A DNA stretch of 64,000 nucleotides from Prunus persica (lineage: Eukaryota > Streptophyta > Magnoliopsida > Rosales > Rosaceae): positions 2,276,658-2,340,657 of the forward strand of contig NC_034015.1 in NCBI RefSeq assembly GCF_000346465.2, written 5' to 3'. Made by a program: the position numbers and the translations under genes. Position 1 is the stretch's first letter. Every line of letters starts with the position of its first letter. The notes beneath the pieces were generated by a model, which saw only the letters and a program-made list of their open reading frames with translations, was not told the DNA's origin and did no database searches. Positions 43,101 to 54,897 of the stretch are shown piece by piece.

Positions 43101-45791
43101 TTAAGACTCAGGCTCTAATTTTTTGGCCTCTCTTATTTGATTTGGATGAATATTGACTTCCATCAACGTCTTTACCAATGATATGTGTATTGCTTCAGGA
43201 AGTTCCACCACTTCCTCAATATTGAAGTGCGATGGTGAATCTTCTACCTGTGTTAGGACCTTTTGCTCTTCATGAGTTTCAGATCTTCCTTTCGAGGCAT
43301 CTTCGTCATCTACTTGATAGCAAGTTGTCATATGAACAGTCTCCGTTGGTCCTCTTACGAAGAACATTTTGGGAAAGTATACTTCTAGCGTAATTGGAAT
43401 TCGTGGTTCTTGGATTAGTGGTCCACTTTCTTGGCCAGAATCTCTCTTCACCATTATTCTGGTTTTGGTTTTAGAGCGTTTGTGCGAACTCCTTTTTCGC
43501 CGCTCCCTTTTTGATTGAGTATTTTGTTGTTGAGGAATGCGCTTCGTACGAGGTTTCCGCCGGGTAACGAGCGTCCATCCTTCATTGTCATCGAAAGATG
43601 AGTCACCAACGAAGCCATCACCACCTTGATTGTTCGGTTTGCCCGCCACTTCTTTTGTACACGGATCAGTCACTTGGTGTATGCCCCTTGTTGATTGGAA
43701 TTCCAATCTTTTCGACAATGCGGGCAGCGGCACCGGATCGAAAGATTCAAACACAATTGTGGCAACGTTCGCGTCTGCGATTTTGTCAACGTCCAACTCA
43801 ATCCTTCTTTGCCTAGCCAAGTTCATAATTAGCTCCTTCAACACGAAGCACTTCTCTACCGGATGGCTGACAATTCGGTGGTATTTGCAAAACTTAGGGT
43901 CGTTGACTCGGTTCATCTCTTCAGGCAGCTTACATTCCGCCAATTCGATCACCTTTTTTTCAAGCAAGTCCTCGAGCATACCTGCGACATCGGAGTCAGG
44001 GAAGGGGTATGGTTTTTTCCTCTAACTCCTTCAAAGTGCGTCGACGTCTATCCACTTCTCGAGATGGCTCCATCCTTTTAACTTCTTTCTTCTTGTCTCA
44101 GGTGGAGATTTTGACGGGGACGGTGTTTATTGTTATTGCTTCCTTGGTAGGCTTCTTGACAGGCTTATCTGTCTTTTATCTAAAGACTTTCTCCTTTCTT
44201 TGCTCCATGACGGGCTCATGCTTTCCTCCGTGACTAGCTATACATAACTCCATATCATGGGCACGAGTGGCTAGCTCCTCAAACGTGTGGGGTTTAATTC
44301 CTTGTAGAATGTAAAGTAACCCCCAATGCATCCCTTGAATACACATCTCAACCGCCGATAACTCCAAAAGCCCATCTTTGCAATCCAGGCTTAACGAGCT
44401 CCATCGATTGATGTAATCGACGACAGGTTCATCTTTCCATTGCTTGGTATTTGTGAGTTCCATCATACTCACAGTGCGACGAGTGCTATAGAATCTGTTC
44501 AAGAATTCTCGCTCCATCTGATCCCAACTGTCAAGGGAATCGAGCTCCAAGTCTATATACCAATCAAATGCATTTCCTTTCAAGGAACAAACAAATTGTT
44601 TCACCAGGTGGTCACCCTCTGTCCCGGCATTATTGCATGTTTCGACGAAGTGTGCAACATGTTGTTTTGGGTTGCCCTTTCCATCGAACTGTTGGAATTT
44701 GGGAGGTTGATATCCTGTTGGCATCCGCAAGTTGTCTATCCTCCTGGTGTATGGCTTAGAATACATGAGCGTATCTCGGGAAGGTGCTCCGTATTGAACC
44801 TTGATGGTGTTTGCGATCATGTCCTGAAGTTGTTGGACCGACAAAGAACCCACTGAGGCGGCGTCAACTTTTCCGTGTGACTTCTCACCCAACTTTGTTT
44901 CATGACCCAATCCTTTCTCGCTGGATTCAGCCTCATGATGTGGTCCTTTCTTGTGTGCGTCTTGACTAGGCTCCTTATCCTGATGCACTTCCCACTTGTT
45001 GATGAGAGAAGCAATCTGCGCTTCCTTCTCCTCGACCATCTTAGTCAGTTTCGTGACCGCTTTCGCTCATATGGGCCAGCTGTTCTTCAATAGACATAGC
45101 TCCCGTCACCATGACCTGCATAGCCATAGAATAAGACTCACCTACGGATGCCGAGGTAAGCTTCTTCTGTTGATCGTCAGGCGAAGATCCATGGTGTGGT
45201 CCTTTCTTGTGTGCGTCTTGACTAGGCTCCTTATCCTGATGCACTTCCCACTTGTTGATGAGAGAAGCAATCTGCGCTTCCTTCTCCTCGACCATCTTAG
45301 TCAGTTTCGTGACCGCTTTCGCTCATATGGGCCAGCTGTTCTTCAATAGACATAGCTCCCGTCACCATGACCTGCATAGCCATAGAATAAGACTCACCTA
45401 CGGATGCCGAGGTAAGCTTCTTCTGTTGATCGTCAGGCGAAGATCCATGGTATGAGCCTGTGCTCGAGTCAGCGTCTGAAACATGCGAGAGTGAGCGTTC
45501 TCTCGAATTCTTCGAACCCAAAAAACTCCTCCCTTCACTCCGAGAGTTTCTCTCATCCGCCCGAGAAGTATTCTTCTTTTGCCCCAATGAGGCCAAATTG
45601 ATAACCGGTTTGCGCCTTCGGTGAACATCTCTCGCCTTGGCTTGAGTCGGTATGGAAGTAACATGTTGAGTTGCGGATATCGCCTTGGCCTTGCTCCGGG
45701 TGATGACCCCAGCAGAATCTCCACTTGAGAAGGAGGCGCTCATGCTTTTGCCTCTCGTCGTGGGAACAGATTGAATCTTCTTGGAAGCCAT
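43101..45791 (-). pseudogene. Tat gag, disrupted and internally duplicated
   Basis: A gag start (ATG at 45791) opens a basic Ser-rich N terminus. The frame breaks by one base near the QLAHMSE segment (about 45310), and a 256-base tandem copy repeats the same break. The retrotransposon gag domain lies in 45039-44176 ([39 protein letters not shown]). A TAA near 44173, a TGA about 90 bases further and another shift near 43990 separate it from the gag C terminus (43979-43101), which has CKYHRIVSHPVEKCFVLKEL as an unusual C-H zinc-binding-like motif. Confidence 0.85.
44939..45450. repeat. 256-base tandem duplication inside Tat gag
   Basis: 44939-45194 and 45195-45450 look identical over their length, from tgtggtcctttc to aagatccatgg. 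The unit is not a multiple of three, so it adds a frameshift of its own. Because both copies contain the same earlier one-base break, the duplication came after that break. Confidence 0.93.
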
Positions 45792-45870
45792 CGTTTTTTG
45801 TGTGTTGATTGATTTTGGAACTGGAGAAAGAGATGAGAGGCAGAGATGGTCCCACTGGGCGTGCCAAATT

Positions 45871-46593
45871 TGTAAACACGAATTTCCTGCGACAAATGAG
45901 ACAAGAACACGTGTACAAAATAATATTGTATTAATGAAATTTAGGTTTACAGTCTCTGTATTGAATCCTTTGATTCGATCTCCATGGTGTTTAAAGAAAA
46001 TATGTGTTTGATACAAGGGTCGTAGAGACTTGATCTTGATCAAACGGGTTGCACGAAGCTTGTTTAGTGTTTGGGATTTTTTTATGGTGAAGGAACATGC
46101 ATGTATTTGTTGTGCTTGATGGCTCTTCCAAAGTAGGGTGAAGAATGCAAAGAGTTTTCTGTTTGTTTTGAGTTCTAGGTTTTTTTCGACCCCTTCTTTC
46201 GTCTTGAGGCCTCCTATTTATAGGCTCTTGTAGGATGCTTGGCCTAAATAACTTTTCCTATTTAAAACCTTGTTTTGTGGGATTTTGATTTGATTTAAAT
46301 CAATTCCCATAATCTGGCAATTTAACCAGATTATCTTCAATTGATTGACCTGATTCATATTTGATTTAAATCAAAGTCAATCACAGAAGATTCTTTCCTT
46401 TAATCTTGTCTTCATCTTGAACCGTTTGATGTACTCCGTCGGATGTCGCCATGTGTCATTTTTTGACAACTAATCCGATTTTGATAAGTCACACGCCACA
46501 TGGACTAATTACGGGACCCACGATTTAATCCACTGAACCCTAATTATTTTCTTGTCCAATGGAATTTATTGCACCAAAATTTCTTTGTCTACA
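45871..46593 (-). repeat. 5' LTR of the Tat element (right)
   Basis: Equal in length to the left LTR. It lies directly next to the primer-binding site region on its lower-coordinate side and is followed by the target duplication acatg at 46594-46598. Confidence 0.93.
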
Positions 46594-47117
46594 ACATGTT
46601 AAGAGCAAAAGATGTCGTCTTGCTCCTGAACATCCATGGGTTATGCTATGTTCTCATCCCTTCTTCAACATACATCATTGCTTTTTAAGTCTAAGTGATT
46701 GGAAAGTTCATAAATTGCTTTTTAAGTCTAAATAATTTATCTTGTTTGATATGGATCCATATCTAATGTGGGAAAGAGAGAGAAAAGAAGGTGTTTCTTG
46801 CGGCGGGGAGGAGGGGGTTCGCCGGAGTGGTTGGGTGTTTTTTTTTTTTTTTTGGGGGTCTGATTTTTGTTTTATCTTTTAGAATTAGTTTTGACCCCAA
46901 AAAAAAAATCTTTAAGAATTAGTTTTTGTGTTTTCCACATTGATAAAAGAAACAGGAGAATTGGACTGGTTTATCAAGGGAAAATATGGAAACACAATTA
47001 ATATTTTTTCTGTAATTAAAAACATTGATTTAAGTGAAAGAGAAGTGACACGTGTCATGAAGAGAAGAGAGAATGTCTAAAAGAGAAGGTTAGAGAGAAG
47101 ATTGCTAACATTCCTCT

Positions 47118-47755
47118 TTGAGCTAATTGTTTAGATTGAGTCTTTGTTTGATTGGTCGGTTAGTTGGGTGTCTTTGATCCAGTCCAAGCACTCTTGTATT
47201 TATAGGAGAAAAAGTAATGAGGAATAGTCCTGGATATTTTTGGTTTTGGACTAATCCTCATCAATGCACAAGTGAAAAAAAATTGTCAGCCAGTTGCTTT
47301 GATTATTTTTGGCTCTTCGCTTATGAATGCATCTGAATGCCTCTAATTTTTCCTTTTGCAAAATTCTGAACTGAAGTGAACAAATGCAGTTGGAAACTAT
47401 GTTCTTTTTTGGCCCGATGTGAAATTCCTTGGGAATTTGAAAAACTTTGAAGCTCATGTTGTTCATACTGGTAAAAGAGTTAGAGATTTATTTGTTTTGA
47501 CAGCTACGTCACTCCAACCAATGTGTCAAAGCTGATGTGGAATGAAGGCTGGAGGTTGAGATGTTATTTTTGACATCTCAAAAGCAAGATGTCAAATGAA
47601 TATTTTATTATTATTTATTTTCTTTTCTTTTTTAATTAAAAATAAATCAACACTAAATGTAATAAAATAATAATTTAATTTGACATATCAGGTGGAGTGT
47701 AAAGCTGTGTAAAATATCAAATTGCCACATTAGCCATCAAATTTAAATTTGATGT
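47118..47755. other. intergenic region before a Copia relic
   Basis: AT-rich DNA. 47540-47755 holds several 'gacat(c/a)t(c/t)' and 'tttgacatct' repeats in both orientations, suggesting an old MITE, but no clean ends were found. No gene is seen. Confidence 0.4.
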
Positions 47756-49640
47756 TTGGTATTTGACATCTCCCTTGAAGATACTCTTAAGCAACTCACT
47801 TGTGCTCACACACCACAACAAAACGGTGTGACGGAAAGGAAGATTAGGCATTTGGTGGAGACTTATAAAAGCTGGTTATTTGCTAAAAATTTACCCAAGG
47901 CATTACGGGCAAATGGTATGGCATGGGCAACATATGTGATTAACCTAGTCCTTCTTAGTCCAATGATTTGAAGTCTTTGAGAAAATGTTTGGTGAGAAAC
48001 CAAATGTCAAGCACTTCAAAGTTTTTGGTTCTATTTTCTATGTTCATATACCAGATGTTCAAAAAACCAAGTTGGGTGCTAAAGCAAAAAAATGCATGTT
48101 CATTGGATATGATGAAACGAAGAAGAGCTGGAAGTGTATGGAACGTGAAACATAAAATTTCATTTTCAAGGGATGTTGTCTTTGGTGAGATTTCTTCTTA
48201 TTATGAGAGGAAAGATGTTGTTGACCCTGGATTGGTCGAGTCCCTGCCTATTTCATCAAATAGTTCGTCAGTGACTGAAATTAATTCCTCTTCATATGAA
48301 CAAGGATATGGAGAAGCTATGACTCAAGATGATTCTTTTATGGGGGAGTAAGAATTCGGGGGAGCTGGCATTGACAGTGAAAATGGTGAGGAAGCAGTAG
48401 ATGTACCATCTCTTAGAAGATCACAAAGAAAAGTTGTGAAGCCAGCTCGTTATCAAGACTTTGTTAGCTTTTATTCTTGTCTTCTTGCAGGACCAGCTGA
48501 TGACAATGAGCCATCTTGTTTTGATGAAGCTAATGGCAAGAAGGTTTGGGAGCAAGCAATGGATGAGGAGATGAATGCCATAATTAAAATTGAGACTTGG
48601 GATCATGTTCCAAAACCCCAACATGTAGTTCCAGTGACATGCAAATGGGTCTATAAAATAAAACGCAAAGTGAATGGAAGTATAGACCGTTTTAAAGCAA
48701 GACTTGTTGTTCGTGTTTCTTCACAAAATATGGGGAAAACTATGAAGAAACTTTCAGTCCGGTTGAAAAGTTAACTTCAGTCTGTGTTGTGATTTCTTTA
48801 GCAATTGTAGAGGATGGAAACTATGGCAGCTGGATGTTAAAAATGCTTTCCTATATGGAGAGCTTGGTCGTGAGATTTATATGGTGCAACCACCGGATTA
48901 TGTATCACAAAATCATCCAGAATTTGTATGCAAGCTTAAGAAGGCGCTCTATGGCTTGAAAAAGCTGCAAGAGCTTGGTACGGTAAGATTGCTGAATTCT
49001 TACTGTTTTGTGGTTATGTTACTTCTAATTCCGATGCAAGTTTGTTTGTTAAGAAGCATGGTAAATTACATATGATAGTCCTCCTGTATGTGGATGACAT
49101 GATTGTGAGTGGCAATGATGAGAAGGAGATTGCAAAGCTTCGATCCGAACTCTCAATTCAGTTTGAAATGAAAGAGTTGGGTGAATTGAGTCACTTTCTT
49201 GATTTGGATGTAGAAAATCTGAATGATGGAATTTTTGTATTCCAAAGGAGCCAAGCTGGAAATTTGGTTGAAAGTTTGAGTTAATAACAAGCAAAAACTG
49301 CAAATTTAAAGCTAAGGAGACCTTATCGTGCATTGGTTGGTAGCCTTACTTGACTATCACAAGGCGAAATATTTCATTTGATGCAGCAAATCACATATTG
49401 AAATATGTTTCTGCAACTTTTGACATGGGACTTATGTTCTAGAAGGAAGTTGATTTTAAGCTGCATGGTTTTACAGATGTTGACTTTGGTGGTGATTTTG
49501 GATGATCGAAAATCTACATCTGGTTATGTTTTCTTTTGTGCAGGAAGCAACGTGTGTTTCTCTTTCAATGACTGAGGCTGAATATAAGGCCTGGTCTCTT
49601 GCTTCTCAAGATTCTACTCAGCAACACCATCTTAATTTCC
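47756..49640 (+). pseudogene. degraded Copia element (integrase to RNase H), no LTRs
   Basis: Pieces in several frames follow Copia order. They are: the integrase end (TCAHTPQQNGVTERK near 47795); the RVT_2 start (NGKKVWEQAMDEEMNAI, then WVYKIKRKVNGSIDRFKARLVV near 48640-48710); a YGLKK piece near 48950; the catalytic LLYVDDMIVSGND near 49080; MKELGELSHFLDLDVE near 49180; and RNase H scraps (STSGYVFFCA near 49510, SMTEAEYKA near 49570). Frames break at least six times. No LTR was found on either side, so the remnant is truncated and old. Confidence 0.85.
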
Positions 49641-50236
49641 AACCACCTTGGGAACCTGTCTTTTTATTGTGCACAGCTTGCATTATTTAATTTTCTTTTC
49701 TTTCCAAGAAAACTAGTTGTCTTTTGCTTAAGAGCTGCTGCTTTAGCATTAATTATAATACTTTCAGTAGCTGAACGTTTTAGTTTTGAGCTTAGTTAGT
49801 GTTTGTGCCTCTTATGCTCTCATATTTGTAAGTTGCTGTTTTGCTAATGAGATTTGATTATCTTTGAGTTCATATTTCTTCTTCTATAATCTGGTCTTGG
49901 GCTAGTGTGGAATTTGCACTACTTGAGAATCAATTTTCTGGAACTTGGAACTTGGAACTTGGAACCTTTTTTTTTTTTTTTTTTTGGAACTTGGAACTTG
50001 GAACTTTCAGTTTTTATACTTGTATGCCATTAAAAAAAAAGCAATGGAATAAGAAGAATCATTACTTATTTCATTAAAAAAAAGAGAGAAAAAAAAACCA
50101 GTATTTTAACAAGCACGTTGTTTTTGTCATAAAAAATAAAAAAAAAATATTAGTGTTTTACATTATTACATGTGGAGAACCGAGGATAAGTCCAACCAGA
50201 TCCAGATATTGTCTCATACACATTAATTCTAGACTC
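49641..50236. other. 3' flank of the PSY-like gene with a GGAACTT repeat
   Basis: A short 'ttggaac' heptamer repeats about seven times in 49940-50006, split by a T run of about 22. The rest is AT-rich and probably includes the 3' UTR of the minus-strand peptide gene. Confidence 0.5.
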
Positions 50237-50703
50237 TCAAACTCTTCCTGGGGGTTTTGGATCGTGCTCTGGATTTGCTCCCACCCCTGAATAGTCTGCG
50301 GTTTCCAAATCCATCCGTCCCTCAATAAACCCTTCTCCCAAACCAACAACACCTTCCTCCACCAAACTCTGAAAAGCAGAGACTCCTCAACTTAATTTCT
50401 GCATGAAAATTGGTTTATGCATAAACCCAACAAAATTACAGACAGAGAGATCATTACCTGACCCAGTAGAGCTTCTTTATTTATCTTCAGGCTTCCTATA
50501 ATATTACAGAAAAGAAAAATACAAAAAAAAAAAAAAAAAAGGGTTGATCATTATTGATCCCTTTGTTAAAATAAACACAAATAAATAAACATTTATGAAA
50601 GCTTACTAGTGGTAGAAGCTGCAGCAGCAGATGAGGAGAAGAGGACATGTGTTAAGCTCAAAAAAAGAACTAGTTTAATCATGGAAGACTTGTAGGGCAG
50701 CAT
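50237..50703 (-). CDS. PSY-type sulfated-tyrosine peptide hormone precursor (copy A)
   Basis: I read three small exons on the minus strand: 50703-50607, 50495-50458 and 50368-50237, with GT-AG introns in phase 1 and phase 0, giving 88 residues. The first about 28 residues are a hydrophobic signal peptide (MIKLVLFLSLTHVLFSS core). A short variable region and an acidic stretch with EGFIEGRMDLE follow. The C terminus holds ADYSGVGANPEHDPKPPGRV, which matches the PSY signature D-Y-x4-A-N-x2-H-D-P. In known PSY peptides the Tyr next to Asp is sulfated by TPST, prolines are hydroxylated, and the secreted peptide controls growth and stress trade-off through PSY receptors. I infer that role here. Exons are too short for normal ORF finding. 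Copy B at 56586 shares exon structure and the GEGFIEGRMD and DY motifs. Confidence 0.85.
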
Positions 50704-50833
50704 GCTGATGAAGAAGCACTAGAACTTGATGATGGAGATCTAAAAGGCAGCAGGAAGAAATAGAAGAGAATGGGAGGAGAGAGTGGTGAGTGGTGGGTGA
50801 TGATGAAGGCAATAGGAAACATGTGGGGATGGC

Positions 50834-50841
50834 TTTTTATA
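50834..50841 (-). promoter_or_regulatory. probable TATA box of PSY-like copy A
   Basis: Read on the minus strand, tataaaaa lies about 130 bases upstream of the ATG at 50703, a reasonable place for a TATA box with a leader of about 100 bases. Confidence 0.5.
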
Positions 50842-51956
50842 CAGATAAGAAGACAAGTTGAAAATGCAATAAGACAAAGAGGGTAGCCAATAGAAATATT
50901 GCTTCTCTAAAGTCAACTTACTTAACTAATTAATTTCTTCGGGTGTGCGTTAGGTTTTCTTCCATATTTATATTTCCATCCCTCTGTGTCTATCTCTCTC
51001 TCTTTTTTTCTTCTCTTTTTTATTGCCAGCACAAATATCTGCCAAGATATTATGCAAGGAACAGAATGCACAAGCCGAACCCAAATTTGCTTAAGATCTT
51101 GCCAGCTAAATACTATCAAAAGAAAATATATTTTTTTGAAACAAAGTAGGTGTGAATTTATGTTCATATTATATATTGCTTAATCCGAATTAATAATGAA
51201 TCAACAAAAAACATAAAATTGAGGTCAGGGTCAAGCCGTTGAAGCACTATGTGGCCAAGACAAGCCGAATTCCGAACGGAGATTAATTCCACTCTTCTAG
51301 TGTGCTGAATTCCTCTACTTTTAAATTTTAGGATTCATGGAGCCAGATGGCACAAGGACTGCATATAGTTGCAGTCTTTCTTTCTTCAAATATTGCTGAG
51401 TTTTTACTCCTCGTATAAAAATATTGCTAAATCAAATAACTAAATTTGTTTTTTCTTTCATGAAACAATTGTTTTTTTTTTAATTTCAAATTTTTTTAGA
51501 TGAATTAAGTTATTATTAGATTGGGAAAAATTCATGATATCTAAGAAATTCATTTAGTTGATGGGTTAATTGCATTTTACCACATCTAGTTTTATCTCAA
51601 ATTTTATTCACATCCATGTTCTTATTTTGACAATCCCGACCTTGAGCCGCAACGACCCATCCCAAATTCTCCTTTGAATTTTGAAATTTTAGTGTACTTA
51701 GATGAAAAATCTCTTTTGTTTAGAGACTTGTTTTGGAATTTTTCTTTATACCATGACATAAAGCTCAATCCTACAAGCGGGTAGAAAAAAAAAAAACGAA
51801 TCTCAAAAAAAATTTACATGGCTTTGAAATACTGGGGCATTTTTGGAAAGATAAACATCAATAAAACCCCCCCAACCTTCGATGCATGTGTGTGTTGTCG
51901 TTCGACCACCGTTGACCACGAATTTGGTTGGAAAGGGTTCTGGTTATCCTTGCTTA
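50842..51956. other. intergenic region upstream of PSY-like copy A
   Basis: This holds the distal promoter of the peptide gene and AT-rich DNA. Three overlapping 65-81-codon frames near 50922-51183 are shadows of a low-complexity CT-rich region. No gene is seen. Confidence 0.45.
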
Positions 51957-52650
51957 AATGAAACACATGATTGAATAATTGTGATTGATATTATATTTCT
52001 TCAAGAGGGGGGTACATATACAAGTATAAGTTCACTTTTTTTATAAGAAAAAATAATTAGTTAATTACAAGGAATCTTAGCTAGGTAATTATTCTAATTA
52101 GATAATGTGAATTACACCAGGAAATCAGGGATTACGAAATTCCTAAATTATGGCTCATGTCAACACTTTCCCTCAAGTTGGTGTGTAGATATCTTCTATG
52201 CCCAACTTGTCAAGTGAGTCATGAAAAACCTTTGCTAGCACTACATGCGTTAAGACATTTGCTCTCTGTTCTTCTGATTTTACAAATGATATATCGATTA
52301 GCTTATCTACCAGCTTCTCCTTGATATAATGCTTATCCACTTCAACATGTTTAGTTTTGTCATATTGAACTAGATTATTTGCTATCTCTCTCGCAGCTTG
52401 GTTTCATAGTAAAGCTCCATGACTTTCTTTGGTGGAAAACCAATTTCGAACAAGAGTATCCTTAACCAAAGAAGCTCTCACTCCTTATGTTATGCCCATG
52501 CATTCTGCCTCAATTGAAGATCGAGCCACTATATTCTACTTTTTACTTCGTTATATAACTAACCCCAATAAAAGTGAAGTAACCTGATGTAGAACGTCTA
52601 TATGTTATATTGCCTGCCCAATATGCAGTAGTATAACCCTTGACATACAC
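51957..52650 (-). pseudogene. Copia 3' end relic: RNase H fragment and adjoining LTR
   Basis: On the minus strand 52650-52175 encodes a decayed Copia RNase H and C terminus (YWAGNITYRRSTSGYF, later TKHVEVDKHYIKEKL and VLAKVFHDSLDKLGI) with stops. Directly after the end comes a purine tract 'ttgagggaaag' and an LTR-like start tgttgacatgagcc at about 52165. The LTR runs to about 51957 and contains a 'cttataaaaaaag' TATA motif and a polyadenylation-type 'caataatat'-like end. The 5' part is missing. Confidence 0.7.
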
Positions 52651-54559
52651 TAAAGCTAAAAAAACAAAAGTGAATGTAAGTTGAAAAAAAGAAAATGAAA
52701 AAATCAGCTCACCTTTTTTTTTATTAATACTTAATTACATTAAAGCTAAAACAAAGTGGACACGTGTAACAAGGGACAAAATATGTAAATTAGTTGAATT
52801 TTAAAATAGTAAGGTATAAATTAACAAAATTAAAATCTCAGGGCGATTTCAAAGATGACCTCAAATCTTCAACGCCTAAAACTGTCGTTAGCCCATAAAT
52901 AAAGAAGTTGATAGGGTTAAGGTGGCTTTCCCTAAAAGTGGTGAAGGATGTATATGTCGGTCTATTATTATGAGAGTGAGTCCACAACCTGAGTGGCTGA
53001 GCTAACCCAAGGGACAAAAATGACTTGCCGTATGTGACAAATGAGCAAAGTCATATGTCAGACGTCTTTCCACCGCCCAAGCTCAATGTTGTTCCCCACA
53101 CCCTCCAAGCTCCAAATAAGTCCAACATCAATTAGAGTCATAGAGATTCCATCTATTATTCTGTGCTATTCCAATAATAATATTTAAACAAAAGGAAAAA
53201 TAAAAAAACATTTTCAAGTAGCAAACAAATGAGCTTTTTGAAATAACAAATAAATCAAGGGATGAACAAAGAAAGGGACTGGAGGCCGGTGCTGGTTGTT
53301 AATAATTGTGCAATATATGAATAGTTGTTCGCCAATACATCTATACACACATTCCGCATATTCACCATTTTTCATATTAAGTTGTAAGTATCTAAAGAGA
53401 ATCTAGAATGGACTTTTGTAAAATAACATGAGTTGTGGGGTGTGGAGTGTGGGGGTGCGAAGTGTAAAACTTTTCCCTAAAGATTTAATGTGTATCACAA
53501 CAAATTATGATATTCTAAGATTCTCATTTATGCCTTTTTCTCTCTCTTGTAGACAATCTAATGTTGAACATTATAAAGATGCTATTAAACAAGACAACAC
53601 CCCTCCAAATAGGAAATTTTGTGGATCATCCAAGAAGTTGGTTCTCTGTTGTTCATCTCTCACAAATGCAGAGAGGGTAAAGAGCTGCTTAGAGTGTTTG
53701 CTTTGTTCATTGTTTCTTTCTTTTCTTTTAAGAAATTGAAATGGTCTAAAGAATCTCATTACTCCTGGTTGGATTTGAAAGATTATCTGAACTTATAGTT
53801 TTAGAGCGTGTGAGGTTGATGAGTTTTTTTTCTTTTTCGTTGGGTGTGTATTTAGTGGTAGTTTAGGAAGATAGTGGGGTTTTCTTAGAAATTGTGAAAA
53901 TTTGAATTAAAAATTAGGGTGAACTTAGAATATGGAGTGAACAAAGAGAAGTGCGTACGAATTGTGGTATCCATCATTGGGATTTTGTTCCTCCCGAATG
54001 GCTATTTGATACTTTGGCAGTTGATGCCAAGGTCAGCGTTCGATTATAATAATATTTGCTCTTTTCCTGGGGAAAAAAAAACAAAGAGAAGTGTGTGGTT
54101 TAAATAAAAGAACTCTTATTTTAATGTTTATATTAATTGTGCAAATCTTTAAATGGGTTGGTTGTAATTAAGCCATTCAAAATTTATTTTATTTTAGTAT
54201 AAGCGATAGTCTAAACTACAAGAGAGGGTGATTTCTCACATACACACACAACTATGATGTCGTAGGGAATTCGAACATGAGACCTCAGATATGTGTAGGG
54301 GTCTTTTCGTTCCGGCAGCTACAAATGAGCTGGGCTGCCGTAAGGAGCAAATGGGTGAAATTACCCTATGTGTCTAAGTTCAAGAATCAGACCCTAAGAA
54401 TGCTTCGAAAGGGTAGTAAAGCCTTAGGAAGCACCCTGGTTATCTTCACCAATAAAAACGACAGTTGCTTACAGATAAATATTATGGCTTGGCATGAGAA
54501 GCTTGTGGCATGGGAGCTGAGCATTCGTGAGTTTAGCATGAGAGAGAGAAAGAGCTACG
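52651..54559. other. intergenic region without a supported gene
   Basis: AT-rich DNA with scattered short frames (for example 53428-53739, 103 codons, and 53919-54107) that show no domain, signal peptide or splice pattern. Confidence 0.45.
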
Positions 54560-54897
54560 ATTTCCAGAAGAGAAGATGGGAGGAGATGGAAGAATATGGC
54601 TCGAAATTGCAGGGGTTTCAAGGATGAGAGATGATGATTGCTCTCTAGATGTGTGTTTATGGAAAGAGAGGAAGCATATGGAAGCATGGGTGGCTTTAGC
54701 ATATTTCCAGCAGCTTGACGAAAGCTTCGCCAAGCTCCTAGGTGATTTGATAGAAGAGAAAATGGAAAGAAATGGAAGAACAAGGCTGGAAGTTGAAGGG
54801 TTCCAGAGATGAGAGATGATGTTTACTCTCTCTAGATGTGGGTTTTGAGAGAGAGAAATGAGGAAGATGGAAGAACAAAGCATGAAATTGAAGGGTT
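54560..54897. repeat. imperfect tandem repeats before dispersed repeat copy 2
   Basis: About three related units share 'gaagatgg(a)agaa', 'gaaattgaaggg(t)tt(c)' and 'agatgagagatgatg' blocks (near 54565, 54760 and 54865). Open frames on both strands here are repeat translations. The last unit runs into the dispersed repeat at 54898. Confidence 0.6.

Larger units (their letters stand above)
33137..46593 (-). mobile_element. Ty3/Gypsy Tat-lineage LTR retrotransposon with an antisense extra gene
   Basis: Two 723-base LTRs (33137-33859 and 45871-46593) and the 5-base duplication acatg (33132-33136, 46594-46598) define a 13,457-base element. Read on the minus strand the LTRs begin TGTAGACAAAG and end GTTTACA. 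The primer-binding site region 'tttggcacgcccagtggg' lies just inside 45871 and a purine tract 'gaagtgagggcaa' lies next to 33859. Gag, protease, reverse transcriptase, two RNase H domains and integrase follow in Gypsy order. The second RNase H and a long region between pol and the 3' LTR carrying tandem repeats and an antisense ORF are Tat-lineage traits. I count about 44 LTR differences (about 6 percent), so it is much older than the Copia element at 9578. Several frame breaks make it non-autonomous. Confidence 0.93.
32555..47117. mobile_element. long-terminal-inverted-repeat DNA element, split by a Tat retrotransposon
   Basis: The left arm (32555 to about 32770) and right arm (about 46850-47117) are long imperfect inverted repeats: AGGGGAATGCTAGCAACC left, AGAGGAATGTTAGCAATC right on the other strand. 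They are flanked by the 8-base direct repeat ttgagcta (32547-32554, 47118-47125). Removing the Tat element and one copy of its target duplication leaves an element of about 1.1 kb. Its centre holds a long CT microsatellite and non-coding DNA, with no transposase. TSD length favours hAT, while long arms are also seen in Mutator-like MITEs, so superfamily is open. Confidence 0.7.

Noticed and set aside
54277..54627. 116-codon ORF as a gene
   Set aside because: No domain, and its second half overlaps the imperfect tandem repeats at 54560-54897.
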